In this document: positions 37,275 through 46,409 of the stretch, one piece after another
Numbering within the stretch: the first letter of the stretch is position 1
How the letters are laid out: each line of letters opens with the position of its first letter
NCBI RefSeq assembly: GCF_902506095.1
Contig: NZ_LR733293.1
Location: 4,135,476-4,199,475, forward strand
DNA from: Arthrobacter sp. 9AX
GTDB taxonomy: Bacteria > Actinomycetota > Actinomycetes > Actinomycetales > Micrococcaceae
Direction of reading: 5' to 3'
DNA: 64,000 nucleotides
Notes under the pieces: model-generated
Seen by the model: the letters and a program-made list of their open reading frames with translations, nothing else
Told to the model about the DNA's origin: nothing
Database searches by the model: none
Position numbers and translations under genes: made by a program

Positions 37275-37828
37275 TCAGAAGAAGCGGATCCGGTTGATTC
37301 GTGCATGGAAGAACTCGCCTTCCGGCCGCCTGTCCGTCCCCCACCACCACCCTGCCCTTGTCACAGAGGGCACGAGCACACCTGAAAACCGGGTTTCCTC
37401 TTCAATAGACACGCCGAAAGGGCATCTGCCGTGCGCGGACCCGTCCGGATTACCCCACCTCATCATCCAGACTTGGTCTACTCGCCCTTGGGGAGTGATC
37501 TTCATATGCACGTTTTCATCTTCCCCGTTAATGGTTCTGCTCATTGTGACAACGTCACGCCCAGGGCCTTTTGACCAGCGGGCGCCGCGAAAAGCGGTCG
37601 GGAGCAATGCTGCCTCCGCCGCCAGCCGTCCCCGCGCACTGCGTGTAACATCCGTCCCGGCAACGGTCATGACGGGCAGAAGGTTCAGGAGTCTCCAGCG
37701 CATTTCGCCCTCCCCGGAAGCGAGCCGGTCAAAGCCATGTATTGGGAGTCCAAACAGACGTGACCGAGCCACCCATATAAAGCCCCGCACTGGATACGCA
37801 TTACCTGGTTCTCTGCCAGCGAGGACAT
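37275..37828 (-). pseudogene. DUF6544-like protein, 5'-truncated and frameshifted
   Basis: A 171-residue frame from GTG 37790 (RGFIWVARSRLFGLPIHGFD, then MRWRLLNLLPVMTVAGTDV and a C-terminal FFHARINRIRFF) matches the central and C-terminal part of DUF6544 proteins, which normally have about 100 more residues upstream. A short piece in another frame from ATG 37828 (MSSLAENQVMRIQ) could continue it if one base were restored near 37785-37792. Probably degenerate. A DosR-like box lies 28 bp upstream of 37828. The frame shift is inferred. Confidence 0.5.
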
Positions 37829-37855
37829 TTCCTCTGGGGGCCCCTTCTCAATCCG

Positions 37856-37869
37856 GGGACTTAGGACCC
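37856..37869 (+). promoter_or_regulatory. DosR-like box upstream of alcohol dehydrogenase
   Basis: GGGACTTAGGACCC, one of the best matches to the GGGACTWWWGTCCC pattern, 72 bp before the dehydrogenase ATG and 28 bp from a possible divergent start at 37828. Confidence 0.65.
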
Positions 37870-37941
37870 TGTCGGAGGCAAACTCCCATCCACCATTCTT
37901 GAGGGGATGCATTGTCCAGCACCGTCAAGTGAGGAGCAACA

Positions 37942-38997
37942 GTGAAGGCCATCGTCTACGGCGGACCCGGGAAAAAGTCCTGGACCGAAGTCCCGGATCC
38001 ATCGATCCGCAATCCCAGTGACGCGATCGTCAAGGTCGACACCACCACCATCTGCGGAACAGACCTGCACATCCTTAAAGGGGATGTGCCGGCCGTGCAG
38101 GAAGGGAGAATCCTCGGTCACGAAGGCGTAGGAACCATTACCGAGGTGGGCTCTTCCGTCACCACCTTGAAACCCGGGGACCGGGTCATCATCTCCTGCA
38201 TCAAGTCCTGCGGCCACTGTGCCAACTGCAAGACCGGGCTCTATTCACACTGCCTGGGCGATGAAGGCGCAGCAGGCATCGGCTGGATCTTCGGTCACCT
38301 GATCGACGGCACCCAGGCCGAATACGTCCGCGTTCCGTACGCCGAAAATTCCCTTCATCTGCTACCCGAAGGCGTCAGCGACGAACAGGCCGTGATGCTC
38401 TCGGACATCCTCCCCACAGGCTTCGAAATCGGGGTCCAGTACGGTCGGGTCAAACCCGGAGACACCGTAGCGGTGGTTGGTGCAGGTCCCGTGGGGCTGG
38501 CGGCAATCGCTACTGCAGGCCTCTACGGAGCAGCCACCATTATCGCCATCGATTTGGATCGTAACCGTCTGGAGCAGTCGCGGGCGTTTGGCGCCACCGA
38601 CATCGTTCTGTCCGGAGAGGCTGACTGGAAGAACCAGGTGCTCTCCCACACGGACGGGCAGGGAGTGGACGTGGCCATTGAGGCCGTTGGAATCCCCGCC
38701 ACTTTTGACATGTGCACCGAAATTGTCCGGCCGGGCGGCACGGTAGCCAACGTCGGCGTGCACGGCAAATCAGTCGAACTGCACTTGGAAAAGCTTTGGA
38801 TCCAGAACGTCAACATCAGTATGGGCCTGGTGAACGCCAATACAACACCCATGCTGCTTAAACTGGTCGCACAGAAAAAGCTCCCAGCCGAAAAGTTCGC
38901 AACCCATCATTTCCGGTTCGACGAGTTCATGGACGCCTATGACACGTTCGGCCGTGCAGCAGAGACAGACGCTCTGAAAGTAGTGATCTCCCGGTAG
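37942..38997 (+). CDS. Zinc-dependent alcohol dehydrogenase
   Basis: 351 residues of the MDR superfamily: catalytic zinc ligands in TICGTDLHILKG and ILGHEGVG, structural zinc loop CGHCANCKTGLYSHC with four cysteines, and NAD fold VAVVGAGPVGLAAIATAGLYG followed by an acidic AIDLD that favours NAD. The length is normal. The family acts on short alcohols or aldehydes. A DosR-like box lies upstream; in anaerobic or stressed cells it could regenerate NAD+, which is inference. Confidence 0.93.
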   Translation: MKAIVYGGPGKKSWTEVPDPSIRNPSDAIVKVDTTTICGTDLHILKGDVPAVQEGRILGHEGVGTITEVGSSVTTLKPGDRVIISCIKSCGHCANCKTGLYSHCLGDEGAAGIGWIFGHLIDGTQAEYVRVPYAENSLHLLPEGVSDEQAVMLSDILPTGFEIGVQYGRVKPGDTVAVVGAGPVGLAAIATAGLYGAATIIAIDLDRNRLEQSRAFGATDIVLSGEADWKNQVLSHTDGQGVDVAIEAVGIPATFDMCTEIVRPGGTVANVGVHGKSVELHLEKLWIQNVNISMGLVNANTTPMLLKLVAQKKLPAEKFATHHFRFDEFMDAYDTFGRAAETDALKVVISR

Positions 38998-39128
38998 TCA
39001 TAACGCCGTCCGCAGGTGCACGCCGGCAGGAGGGTTGGCGTGAAAGCGGCCAGCAGTTGACCGGCCATCAAAAGGTTAGGCCGTCAAAAGCCGTCGGGCC
39101 CGTTACCGCCTGCCCTGATTAAGCGGGT

Positions 39129-39860
39129 CTACCCAACGGAGGATGCTGAACGCATGTGCCATAGGTTCCACCCCACCGCGAGGAACCAGACCGCAAAGAC
39201 CAGCCACCACCAGAAGTAGCCCATACCAATCAGCGACAGAAGACTAACGCCCACAAGTTCCGACGCGGCCGCAGCGATGCCCAAAAAGGCCGTCCACTTC
39301 GAAAACACGCCCCGAAGCATAACCAGCGACAGGATCAGCACGCTAACAGCGAAAACGGTCTCATACAAAGGATTGTATGCATCCAGGGGTGCGGTGACGG
39401 CTTCCGCTGCAGCGACGAGGTGCTGCCGTCGCTCAGGATCCGCAGCGGCGTACTGATCGCTGAGAAACAACATTCCAAGCGTTCCTGGATAAAAGGAAAC
39501 GAACAGGATTTGGCACGAGATCGCAAGAATGGATCCAACGGCTGCATAACCCTTCTCCACCGGTGACAAGGCCACGAAGATGGCCGCGAATACCGGAATG
39601 GCAAGGAAACCCGGCCCAAGGGTCAACGTCTGGAGAGCCAGCCACCACCCCCGGTGGTCGGCGATGAAAGTAAGCAACGCTTCCCCATTAGAGGTCCGCG
39701 GGTAGCCGACAGGAAAGTACAAAAGCGCCGGCGCCACGATCCCCAGCAGGACGTAACCGAACGCGGCGACCCCTCCGACTGTGAAAATGCCGTTCCAGGA
39801 AGGGAACAACGCCCCCCTAGTATTCCCGGACTCCGGTCGCGAAGACTTGGACATGAGCAT
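39129..39860 (-). CDS. Multi-pass membrane protein, DUF4386-like
   Basis: 243 residues and six predicted helices (FTVGGVAAFGYVLLGIVAPA, LALQTLTLGPGFLAIPVFAA, VSVLILSLVMLRGVF and others). It shares its order of helices and a LGMLFLSDQYAAAD segment with the 25320-26120 protein. Function unknown. Starts ATG 39860 or two codons later. DosR-like box at 39931. Confidence 0.72.
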   Translation of the reverse strand: MLMSKSSRPESGNTRGALFPSWNGIFTVGGVAAFGYVLLGIVAPALLYFPVGYPRTSNGEALLTFIADHRGWWLALQTLTLGPGFLAIPVFAAIFVALSPVEKGYAAVGSILAISCQILFVSFYPGTLGMLFLSDQYAAADPERRQHLVAAAEAVTAPLDAYNPLYETVFAVSVLILSLVMLRGVFSKWTAFLGIAAAASELVGVSLLSLIGMGYFWWWLVFAVWFLAVGWNLWHMRSASSVG

Positions 39861-40225
39861 AGCCTCATCTCTACTTCGGATGCAGATGACCCACCACTAC
39901 GATCATCACGAGGAAATCCAGAGGTTGTAAGGGCCAAAATGCCTAAAGCGGAACACGATCAGGGCGTGACGCAACGATATGGTTCGTGTCGGAGCACAAT
40001 TGTCCGCCGGTACGCCCAAGGCTTACGCCGGGACCCTCGGGCTAATGGGGCGCCGCCCGGCGGCGCTACCGTCAGGAGACGTCCTCATAGGGCCTAGTAC
40101 TCAGGCGGCGTGGAGTGCTAACCGTTCGAGTAAGACGTTTACGAGGACCTTCGACCCTTCCACGAGGTCCTGGGCAACAGCGAACGTAAAAATGTGAGAG
40201 CCGAGACAGCACATTTGGAGGGACC
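39861..40225. other. 365-bp intergenic region between divergent membrane-protein genes
   Basis: Contains the DosR-like box at 39931-39944 and a weaker look-alike GGGCCTAGTACTCA at 40087-40100. No further gene or structured RNA was seen. Confidence 0.4.
39931..39944 (-). promoter_or_regulatory. DosR-like box upstream of 39129-39860 gene
   Basis: GGGCCAAAATGCCT (AGGCATTTTGGCCC toward the gene), about 70 bp before the start codon. Confidence 0.48.
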
Positions 40226-40645
40226 ATGAAGATCAAGGCGCCACTCGTCGGTCTGCAGCTGCTGGTTGGAGGTTTAGCCGTGGCCGGGGGCTTGTTGATG
40301 CTAAGCGGGAACATGGAGCTGGATCAGATGTGGCTGCAGAAAACCCCCTTCACTGCTTGGACGATTCCCGGGATCGCGCTGCTCCTGCTTCCTGGCGTTG
40401 GCGAGCTCTTGGCCGCCGCGGCGGTACTGGTGCGCTGGCGTTACGCCCGGCCCTTGGCGATCTTCTCCGGACTCGGACTGGTGGCGTGGATTCTCGTGCA
40501 GTTGCTGTGGATGCAGGTCTTCCACCCTATGATGCACCCTCTCATCGGCGGCGTCGGGATCGCTATCACTATCCTGGGTTGGATGCTGCCCCCGAAAGCA
40601 GGCATCCCCAGTCAAAGGCACTTACCCGGACATGCCAACGCTTGA
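40226..40645 (+). CDS. Small four-helix membrane protein
   Basis: 139 residues with four hydrophobic segments (VGLQLLVGGLAVAGGLLML, WTIPGIALLLLPGVGELLAA, LAIFSGLGLVAWILVQLLW, HPLIGGVGIAITILGWML). TTTGGAGGG precedes the ATG. No family name can be given with confidence. Divergent from the preceding membrane-protein gene. Confidence 0.7.
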   Translation: MKIKAPLVGLQLLVGGLAVAGGLLMLSGNMELDQMWLQKTPFTAWTIPGIALLLLPGVGELLAAAAVLVRWRYARPLAIFSGLGLVAWILVQLLWMQVFHPMMHPLIGGVGIAITILGWMLPPKAGIPSQRHLPGHANA

Positions 40646-40854
40646 GCATCCGAACTGACCGGGGCTGCCCTCCCTGAAAGTGAGCCGAGGAGGAACGGCC
40701 CCTGCGGCGTAGCATGACTGAGGTGCAAACTAAGAGAGCGCTGATTCAGTGCAGTCCCAGCAGCCGCCGGAAGGTCGGGGTGCGGCACGCATACCTCTAC
40801 CTCCCAGGGCAGGGATTCCCGGCTCTAAATCGCTGAAGCGTCCTCGGCCTCCGG

Positions 40855-42153
40855 CTAGCGCCGGGATAGAGGGCGCACCTGGGTGATCATTTCGTCGATG
40901 AACACATTCTGGTTTTCAGCGCTGCCAAGCCCATGTCCGCCCTCAAGCCAGATCAGTTTCTTGCCCGGGGCCGTAAGGGAGTTGAAGTACTCCTCAACCA
41001 GGGATGCCATGGCATTAACGTCTTGGCGGCCTACGAAGAAGTACACCGGCACCTGCAGTTCCTGCGCCTGTTCCTTGAAGTTCAGGCCCTCCAGTTGCGG
41101 GTATACGACGTTGAAAGTTTCGATCAGCCCACGCGTGTGGTTGATCTTATCCACGTAGCCATATTCGGGGACGAAGAATGGAATGACGGGCACGATGAGT
41201 GAGAAACGCGGAGTTCCCATGATCTCGTTAAGCACATCCAGGAAGGCCACATAAGGGGAGACGACATTGTTGCCGTGATAGGGCGGTGGGCCGTTGCGTC
41301 GCAGCTCCTCCGCCCGCCGGGTGTCACCCTGCTCGTCGAGATGCCGCAACGCCAGCTCGTAGCCCATGCGGTCATTCTCGGTGGTGTTTACCATCTGGCC
41401 GCTGCTGACGAAGGCGTGATACAGCTCCGGGTTTTCCCGAGCTAGCCAAATGCCCAGGATGCTCGACCATGACACACCATAGACAAAGATCTTCTGCTGC
41501 CCAAACCGCTCCCGCAGCAGGTTAGTGAGGGCGACGGCGTCTGCCACGTACCGTTCCCTGTTCAGTTCGTTGAAAGGCACCGCGCCGTAAGACTTGCCCG
41601 TGCCTGGTTCATCCCAGCTGACTACCGTGAAGTGCTCCTCCAGCGGCCGGAACTCCGTGGCGTTGAAGAATCCTCCCCCTCCCGGGCCGCCCATGCCCAG
41701 GTTGAGCAGCACCGGGTTGGATACGTCGTTGCCCCGAATCATGATCCACTGCTCTGTGCCGTTCAGCTCTACTTTCTCCACGCTCGTGATGCTGCCGGGA
41801 AGGCGCCGTCCGTCCATGCCGGTAATCGGGGCCGTCGTCGTCATCACCTGTGACGCGATGACCGCCGCCACCGCGACAATTATCAGAATCCCCACGCCAG
41901 CCAGCTGGGCGAATCTCTGCCGGCGACGGACCGCCAGCCAAATTACCCCCGCCAACCCCACAAGGAGCAGAGACAGCCAGACCGGAAGTGGGACCCGGGT
42001 GGTAAGGGGCAGCAGCATCACCGGCAGGAGCAGGACGGCTGCAGCGACCAGCGCGAGGGCCGTTTTCCACGCAACAGCCCGACGGCGCGGGGACGAGGCC
42101 AGCCGTTCAGGGGCGGTTCTCCGGCGGCTTGATAATGTCCAGTGGGAGTTCAT
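40855..42153 (-). CDS. Membrane-anchored alpha/beta hydrolase (proline-iminopeptidase-like)
   Basis: 432 residues. Three N-terminal helices (about residues 25-110) anchor an alpha/beta-hydrolase domain with oxyanion loop LNLGMGGPGGGG (like HGGPG of S33 peptidases), nucleophile Ser in YGVSWSSILG, and a late Asp/His pair (FFVGRQDVNAM, LEGGHGLGS). Family S33 enzymes cleave N-terminal proline or small esters; the substrate here is unknown. ATG 42153 is chosen as the nearest start before the first helix; a longer open frame upstream is probably non-coding. DosR-like box 89 bp upstream. Confidence 0.82.
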   Translation of the reverse strand: MNSHWTLSSRRRTAPERLASSPRRRAVAWKTALALVAAAVLLLPVMLLPLTTRVPLPVWLSLLLVGLAGVIWLAVRRRQRFAQLAGVGILIIVAVAAVIASQVMTTTAPITGMDGRRLPGSITSVEKVELNGTEQWIMIRGNDVSNPVLLNLGMGGPGGGGFFNATEFRPLEEHFTVVSWDEPGTGKSYGAVPFNELNRERYVADAVALTNLLRERFGQQKIFVYGVSWSSILGIWLARENPELYHAFVSSGQMVNTTENDRMGYELALRHLDEQGDTRRAEELRRNGPPPYHGNNVVSPYVAFLDVLNEIMGTPRFSLIVPVIPFFVPEYGYVDKINHTRGLIETFNVVYPQLEGLNFKEQAQELQVPVYFFVGRQDVNAMASLVEEYFNSLTAPGKKLIWLEGGHGLGSAENQNVFIDEMITQVRPLSRR

Positions 42154-42241
42154 GGCATAGGGGAAAGCCTTGGAAGGATGAGGGCTGTGTAAGCACCCAG
42201 AGGGCATACTTGAGAATCCCGCCCACAGTGACGTACTTGTA

Positions 42242-42255
42242 GGGCTAAAGGTCCC
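42242..42255 (-). promoter_or_regulatory. DosR-like box upstream of alpha/beta hydrolase
   Basis: GGGCTAAAGGTCCC (GGGACCTTTAGCCC toward the gene), starting 89 bp before the start codon; the same distance class as the DUF1003 box. The last box found before the accessory region. Confidence 0.55.
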
Positions 42256-42418
42256 GAGTATGACGAAATTATTGTTCTGCGCGCTATAGTCGTGCGCACC
42301 ACCGCCGGATCCAATACGCCTTGGCCACAGCCTGGCACCGCCAGTAACCGTGCTCACGGGAGCCAAAGCCCAACGACTTAGAGCATGGATGCGCGGTCTA
42401 GGAGCCCGTCCAATTGGG

Positions 42419-42456
42419 GCACACCCCAACCTGACGTCAGGGCGCCTGACAAGGGA
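42419..42456 (+). repeat. Imperfect direct repeat, copy 1
   Basis: Begins GGCACACCCCAACCTGAC and continues through CGCCTGACAAGGGA. The first 18 bases are identical to 48899-48916 and most of the next 20 also match. It contains the 12-bp palindrome CCTGACGTCAGG. Confidence 0.65.
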
Positions 42457-42809
42457 GTATTCGGCATGATGGCGTAGGTCCCGGTCTTGTTCCCACCGCC
42501 GACGAGCCCGAACACAGCGACACCACAAGCCTTTGTCCTCAGTGGAATTCATAGAGTCCGAATTCTTTGGACTGTTAAGATGCAATAGGGTCTGCGCCCC
42601 GAGGGACTGGCGGCTTGTTAGCAGGCTGCTGCACCCGATTTCCGTCTGTTGTGCGTGAAAGTGGGATCAGAGAGTTCCTTGAGCCGCTGTCAGTTGTTGG
42701 GAAATTCCGGCCTAATCTGACGTCGCTCGACTTCTTTCCCAGCACCCGGATCCCGTTGACGCTCCCGCCTTTGCTCAGCACTGGTAGTTGGACGTATCGT
42801 GGCAGGAGT

Positions 42810-42845
42810 TTCACCACTTTCACCGGTTTCACCTAGTTTCACCTA
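42810..42845 (+). repeat. Four TTTCACC motifs before the ATPase gene
   Basis: TTTCACC occurs four times at 8-10 base steps, ending about 20 bp before the GTG of the 42865 gene. It may be an operator or iteron-like array. Confidence 0.6.
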
Positions 42846-42864
42846 GGACTCGCCAGGAGGCCAC

Positions 42865-43950
42865 GTGCAGAACCCTTTCAAGCCCACTGCCGGAGCGACG
42901 CCACCGGAGCTCGTGGGGCGGGCGGGCCTTCTGGACGAGTTCGAGTACGGCCTGCAGCAAGGTTCCGGGGCCCCTGGCCTTTTGACCATCATCACGGGAT
43001 CCAGGGGCATCGGCAAGACAGTCATGTTGAGCGCTGCCGAAGACATCGCCCGAACGCACGGGTGGGCCGTCGTCTCACGGACAGCAACCCCGGGGTTCCT
43101 GGCCCGGGTCGGTGACGACATGCTCCGGCTCCTCGAGGAGCTTGGGGACGGTCCTCCCGCCCGGAAAATCACCGCCTTCTCCGCAGCCGGATTCGGGCTG
43201 ACAACCCAGCTTCCTCCCGAACGGGCCGGGGACTGGCGCCGCACAGGAAATGAGCTGCTGCGTGTTCTAGATTCGAAGGGCACAGGACTGGTCATTACCG
43301 TTGACGAGATTCACGCCGTCGACCGCACGGAGATCTCACAGCTGGCGGCCGATGTCCAGCATTTCATCCGCGACGGGTTACCCATCGGCCTGATCTTCGC
43401 CGGTCTGCCGTCAGCCGTGTCCGACCTCCTCAACGAAGGCGTCGCAACCTTCCTCCGGCGCGCCGACAGGATCAATCTTCACGAAGCAGCCATCGCCGAA
43501 GTCACCGCCTCGTACAGCCAACTGTTCAGCCTGGGAGGCATCACGATTTCCCCCGACCTCGTCAGCGAGGCGGCAGAAGCCACGGAGGGATACCCGTTCC
43601 TGATTCAACTGGTCGGCTATTACCTCTGGCTCGAAGCCGACAAAGCAGGATGGACGCTGGACCAGGCCAGCGTCGGACGCGCCATCACCGCAGCTCAGCG
43701 CCGCAACACCCTCGTCGTCGTCGAATCAGCACTCTCCGACATCTCCGACAGAGACCGCGAATTCCTCGACGCCATGGCCACCCAGGACGGCCCCTCGGCC
43801 GCCGGGCAGATCGGAGCTGTCCTTAAAGCCAAACCCAACGTGGTGTCCAAGTACCGCAACAGGCTCATCGCCTCCGGACTCATCGAGTCCGCAGGCTACG
43901 GAAAAGTCGACTTCGCAATCCCCGGACTCCGCCAATACCTTCGGCAATGA
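42865..43950 (+). CDS. AAA/ORC-type P-loop ATPase
   Basis: 361 residues. Walker A is TGSRGIGKTVM (about residues 44-54) and Walker B VITVDEIHAVD, typical of STAND/ORC-type ATPases. A C-terminal winged-helix-like region (AAGQIGAVLKAKPNVVSKYRNRLIASGLI) suggests DNA binding. The N-terminus NPFKPTAGATPPELVGR is a known opening for this class. GTG 42865 follows AGGAGG. These stand-alone proteins occur on islands and in archaeal/actinobacterial genomes with unclear roles, some in defence. Flanked upstream by TTTCACC repeats. Confidence 0.82.
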   Translation: MQNPFKPTAGATPPELVGRAGLLDEFEYGLQQGSGAPGLLTIITGSRGIGKTVMLSAAEDIARTHGWAVVSRTATPGFLARVGDDMLRLLEELGDGPPARKITAFSAAGFGLTTQLPPERAGDWRRTGNELLRVLDSKGTGLVITVDEIHAVDRTEISQLAADVQHFIRDGLPIGLIFAGLPSAVSDLLNEGVATFLRRADRINLHEAAIAEVTASYSQLFSLGGITISPDLVSEAAEATEGYPFLIQLVGYYLWLEADKAGWTLDQASVGRAITAAQRRNTLVVVESALSDISDRDREFLDAMATQDGPSAAGQIGAVLKAKPNVVSKYRNRLIASGLIESAGYGKVDFAIPGLRQYLRQ

Positions 43951-44053
43951 AGCGACCGAATCCCCCATCGCCACCTAAACAGCGGCGGGAGTCCACTGGA
44001 AGAGACTGCCGGCTGGCGGTCATCCACCTGTACACCTCGCCAGATACGTGGCA

Positions 44054-44086
44054 GCTACTTGACGGAATATCCACTATCGGCTCTCT
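44054..44086 (+). repeat. Dispersed TGACGGAAT...TATCGGC repeat, copy 1
   Basis: Consensus TGACGGAATnnyCAyTATCGGC followed by TCT; lies 104 bp after the ATPase stop. Other copies at 49289-49316 and 56672-56700. Confidence 0.6.
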
Positions 44087-44169
44087 AAGGGACGATCCAG
44101 AAGGGGGTGTATGGCTCGCTTACCTCTTGGAGCCGCTCATCAGTGGGGTGGATGGCCAGATCTTTCTGC

Positions 44170-45162
44170 TTAGGGCTTCCATGACTTCGTCGGGGGTAAC
44201 GGGCCGGCCCTAAAAGGTGGTTCCCAGTCTGAAGAAAACTGGCTTTGAGTCTGTGGAGTTTGCCTGTCGGGCGACCAGTCCAAATTCCCTTGTGGCTGAT
44301 TCCATATCTCCGGCATGGGTTTACCGAAACCTAGCCCTTGGGTCCCTTGCAGTTCGCGGAGGTGCAAGGTGAGCTTTTGGCTGGCCTTGGCCAACCGGGA
44401 CGCTGCCTCAGTGAGCGATGGGGCTTCCTGCCCAACTACGTTCGTTGTCGGCTCGAAGCTCTCCAGTGACTCCGGCGGCAGTCCAATAATGATTTTCGAG
44501 GCACCTTTTATGTCGTATAGGCAGAGGAGGCCTTCCCGGAACCCCTGTTCAAGGGCGGATCCGACGACCGACTTCAAGAGCTCCTCGTCGAGACCCAGGG
44601 TTTTTTGCGTTGGGAGCCCTTTCTCATCAATTTCGATAAACCCGTCCGCAATGCAAGCATCAACGTACTCTTGGAGAAAGGTTGTTACCATCTTGTCTGC
44701 GTGGGCATCTGGATTTCTGCCTAGCCGGTCTGTTCGTGTCTTGTACTTGTACCTCTTTTGCGCATTTTGGATAAGTAAGCCGCGCTGACGCAGAAGGGCC
44801 AGAGTGAGAGTCAGCGACAAAGTCTTAGGTTGGCCGGATATCGCCTGACTAATTTCCTCAGTTGACCAATACCAGTGTGGTGATCGTCCCATAACCTCCA
44901 AGATTTTCTGGAAACGCTGGCTTGATGACGACGGGTCCAGAGCTTGAGCGCGGCGTTTACTTAGTCCCTTGTGCCTCAGGGAAGTTCGTGTTCTTTGAAG
45001 AGCAGCCGTGGATGCTCTTCGGGCGTCAGACACAGCCTCCTTCAGTTCAATGCCTTCCACTTTGAGCGCCTGTTTCGAGCTGTCATCAAGAGAGCGCCAC
45101 GTGTTCCAGAGGCGTCCGGCTTCTGTGAGGAGCTTCAGTGCTTGAAAACCGGATTGATTCAT
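44170..45162 (-). CDS. Hypothetical protein, 330 aa, winged-helix-like
   Basis: No known family recognised. The N-terminal third is helical and charged (DDSSKQALKVEGIELKEAVS, then a basic SLRHKGLSKRRAQA). Residues about 85-145 (ILEVMGRSPHWYWSTEEISQ, then LTLTLALLRQRGLLIQ) look like a winged-helix domain. The C-terminus is proline/glutamine-rich and unstructured (QTPQTQSQFSSDWEPPFRAG). No signal or transmembrane segment. AGGA precedes the ATG. It lies downstream of, and on the same strand as, the 45216-45800 gene (53-bp gap), suggesting an operon. Confidence 0.65.
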   Translation of the reverse strand: MNQSGFQALKLLTEAGRLWNTWRSLDDSSKQALKVEGIELKEAVSDARRASTAALQRTRTSLRHKGLSKRRAQALDPSSSSQRFQKILEVMGRSPHWYWSTEEISQAISGQPKTLSLTLTLALLRQRGLLIQNAQKRYKYKTRTDRLGRNPDAHADKMVTTFLQEYVDACIADGFIEIDEKGLPTQKTLGLDEELLKSVVGSALEQGFREGLLCLYDIKGASKIIIGLPPESLESFEPTTNVVGQEAPSLTEAASRLAKASQKLTLHLRELQGTQGLGFGKPMPEIWNQPQGNLDWSPDRQTPQTQSQFSSDWEPPFRAGPLPPTKSWKP

Positions 45163-45215
45163 GGTTGGTGTCCTAGCTCACGGGATGTGTCTGGCTCGTC
45201 ATCGACCTGGGGAAG

Positions 45216-45800
45216 TCATGATCTTCCAAGGTGCCTCGCGAAGTCTTCGAACTGCCTGGCCTTGAGTTGTCCCTCCTGTGCCAGCATCCGGTCCTGCTTT
45301 TCTTGTAGCCTTGACTGCTCGCTGGCCGCACGCTTGGCGCGCTGCTGTGTCTCGTCGGCCTCGGCTTCGGCCATTTTGCTGGCCTTTTGGTTTCCCTGCC
45401 TGGCAGCCGTCGCGGCAATCGCGGTAAAAACGCGGGAGGCCTCATTAAATCGTTCCGCGGCGAACCGGTATGATCCGTCCTGTTCCGCCAGCTCTGCGGT
45501 TCGGGCGAGAGCAACGGCGAGCTCGGGAGTCAGAAGTGAGGTGTCACGGCTGGTGAGGTAGGGTGCTGCGACCATCTCGTAAAGGCGTACCGCCATGCTG
45601 GTTTCGTTACGGTCGTCGGCATCCCGAGCCTCCGCAAACGTTTTGTGAATCAGTTGGGGATCGGCATTTCCAATAGGGGCTGCCTGTCCATAGGGAACGC
45701 TGGGAGTGACGGTGGGCAAGTTGCTTCGTCCCACGCCCACAGCGGGCTGCGCCGCTCCTGCGGCCTGATCTTGGGGGCGCCGGCGGCGGAAAACGGACAT
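45216..45800 (-). CDS. Hypothetical coiled-coil protein, 194 aa
   Basis: No known family. A basic start (MSVFRRRRPQDQ) and proline-rich linker lead to a helical part (about residues 50-125, TPR-like pattern AVRLYEMVAAPYL, LAVALARTAELAEQDGSYRF) and a long charged coiled coil (about 130-190). ATG 45800 was chosen; a start 45 codons upstream (45935) is open but has no family support. Divergent from 46062 across 261 bp. The basic plus proline-rich N-terminus resembles that of the 46062 product. Confidence 0.6.
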   Translation of the reverse strand: MSVFRRRRPQDQAAGAAQPAVGVGRSNLPTVTPSVPYGQAAPIGNADPQLIHKTFAEARDADDRNETSMAVRLYEMVAAPYLTSRDTSLLTPELAVALARTAELAEQDGSYRFAAERFNEASRVFTAIAATAARQGNQKASKMAEAEADETQQRAKRAASEQSRLQEKQDRMLAQEGQLKARQFEDFARHLGRS

Positions 45801-46061
45801 CACGGTACCTGATTTCGGGCTCGTGGAATATTCGGGTTGAATTGGGTCCCAAAGGGGATCTGCGGCTGTGTGGTGTAGTGCAGGGGACCCGAGAGAAGTG
45901 GCTATATTGTCCCACGACGCGCTTAAAAGAGACATACTCTTGCAGGAACAAATCGGCTAAAGTATCCCACGCAACTTAGCCTTCGCCCGCTCAGGTCTCT
46001 AGCGAAAAACACCCCCTTGGGGCATCCCTCAGAATAAGTTTCGTCAAAAGGGAGCAAACGA

Positions 46062-46400
46062 ATGTTCTCGCGCAAGCAGAAGACCGCCCGGGCCCAAGGA
46101 GGAATGGCTTTTGTCCAACCCCAGCCAGCCCCTGACCCGTTGTCACCGTTCCGATTCGATTCGCAGGCAGTTTTCCCCTACAGCCACCCTTACTACCAGG
46201 GCTACATTGCTTGGTACAACCTTGAGCAGGGCGGCCTAGTCACTGTCGTAACACCGTTCGCCCAGGCAGAACGCGCGCTGCGATTCAGATTGACGGATTT
46301 GCCATTCGAGTCCTGGGTTCAGGTTCAGGACGGCCAGCGCCCGGTGCCCCTCGCTCTTTACGTCGATGCAGCCGGCCCCGCTGGACGCTGGCTCAAATAG
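46062..46400 (+). CDS. Hypothetical protein, 112 aa
   Basis: No family recognised. A basic start (MFSRKQKTARAQ), proline-rich linker, then a compact aromatic beta-type domain (YSHPYYQGYIAWYNLEQGG, ERALRFRLTDLPFESWVQV). Lies nine bases upstream of the 478-aa gene, so the two form an operon; small cognate partners (immunity or adaptor) are often placed this way next to toxin-like genes. That role is inference. Confidence 0.6.
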   Translation: MFSRKQKTARAQGGMAFVQPQPAPDPLSPFRFDSQAVFPYSHPYYQGYIAWYNLEQGGLVTVVTPFAQAERALRFRLTDLPFESWVQVQDGQRPVPLALYVDAAGPAGRWLK

Positions 46401-46409
46401 GCCATTGTC

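Larger units (their letters stand above)
42154..42864. other. 711-bp gap at the island boundary
   Basis: Holds a DosR-like box (42242-42255), one copy of an imperfect direct repeat (42419-42456) that includes a CCTGACGTCAGG palindrome, and four TTTCACC motifs just before the ATPase gene. The short open frames here have no coding character. Confidence 0.5.

Noticed and set aside
40087-40100. GGGCCTAGTACTCA upstream of the 40226 gene
   Set aside because: Only one good half-site, and 125 bp from the start codon.
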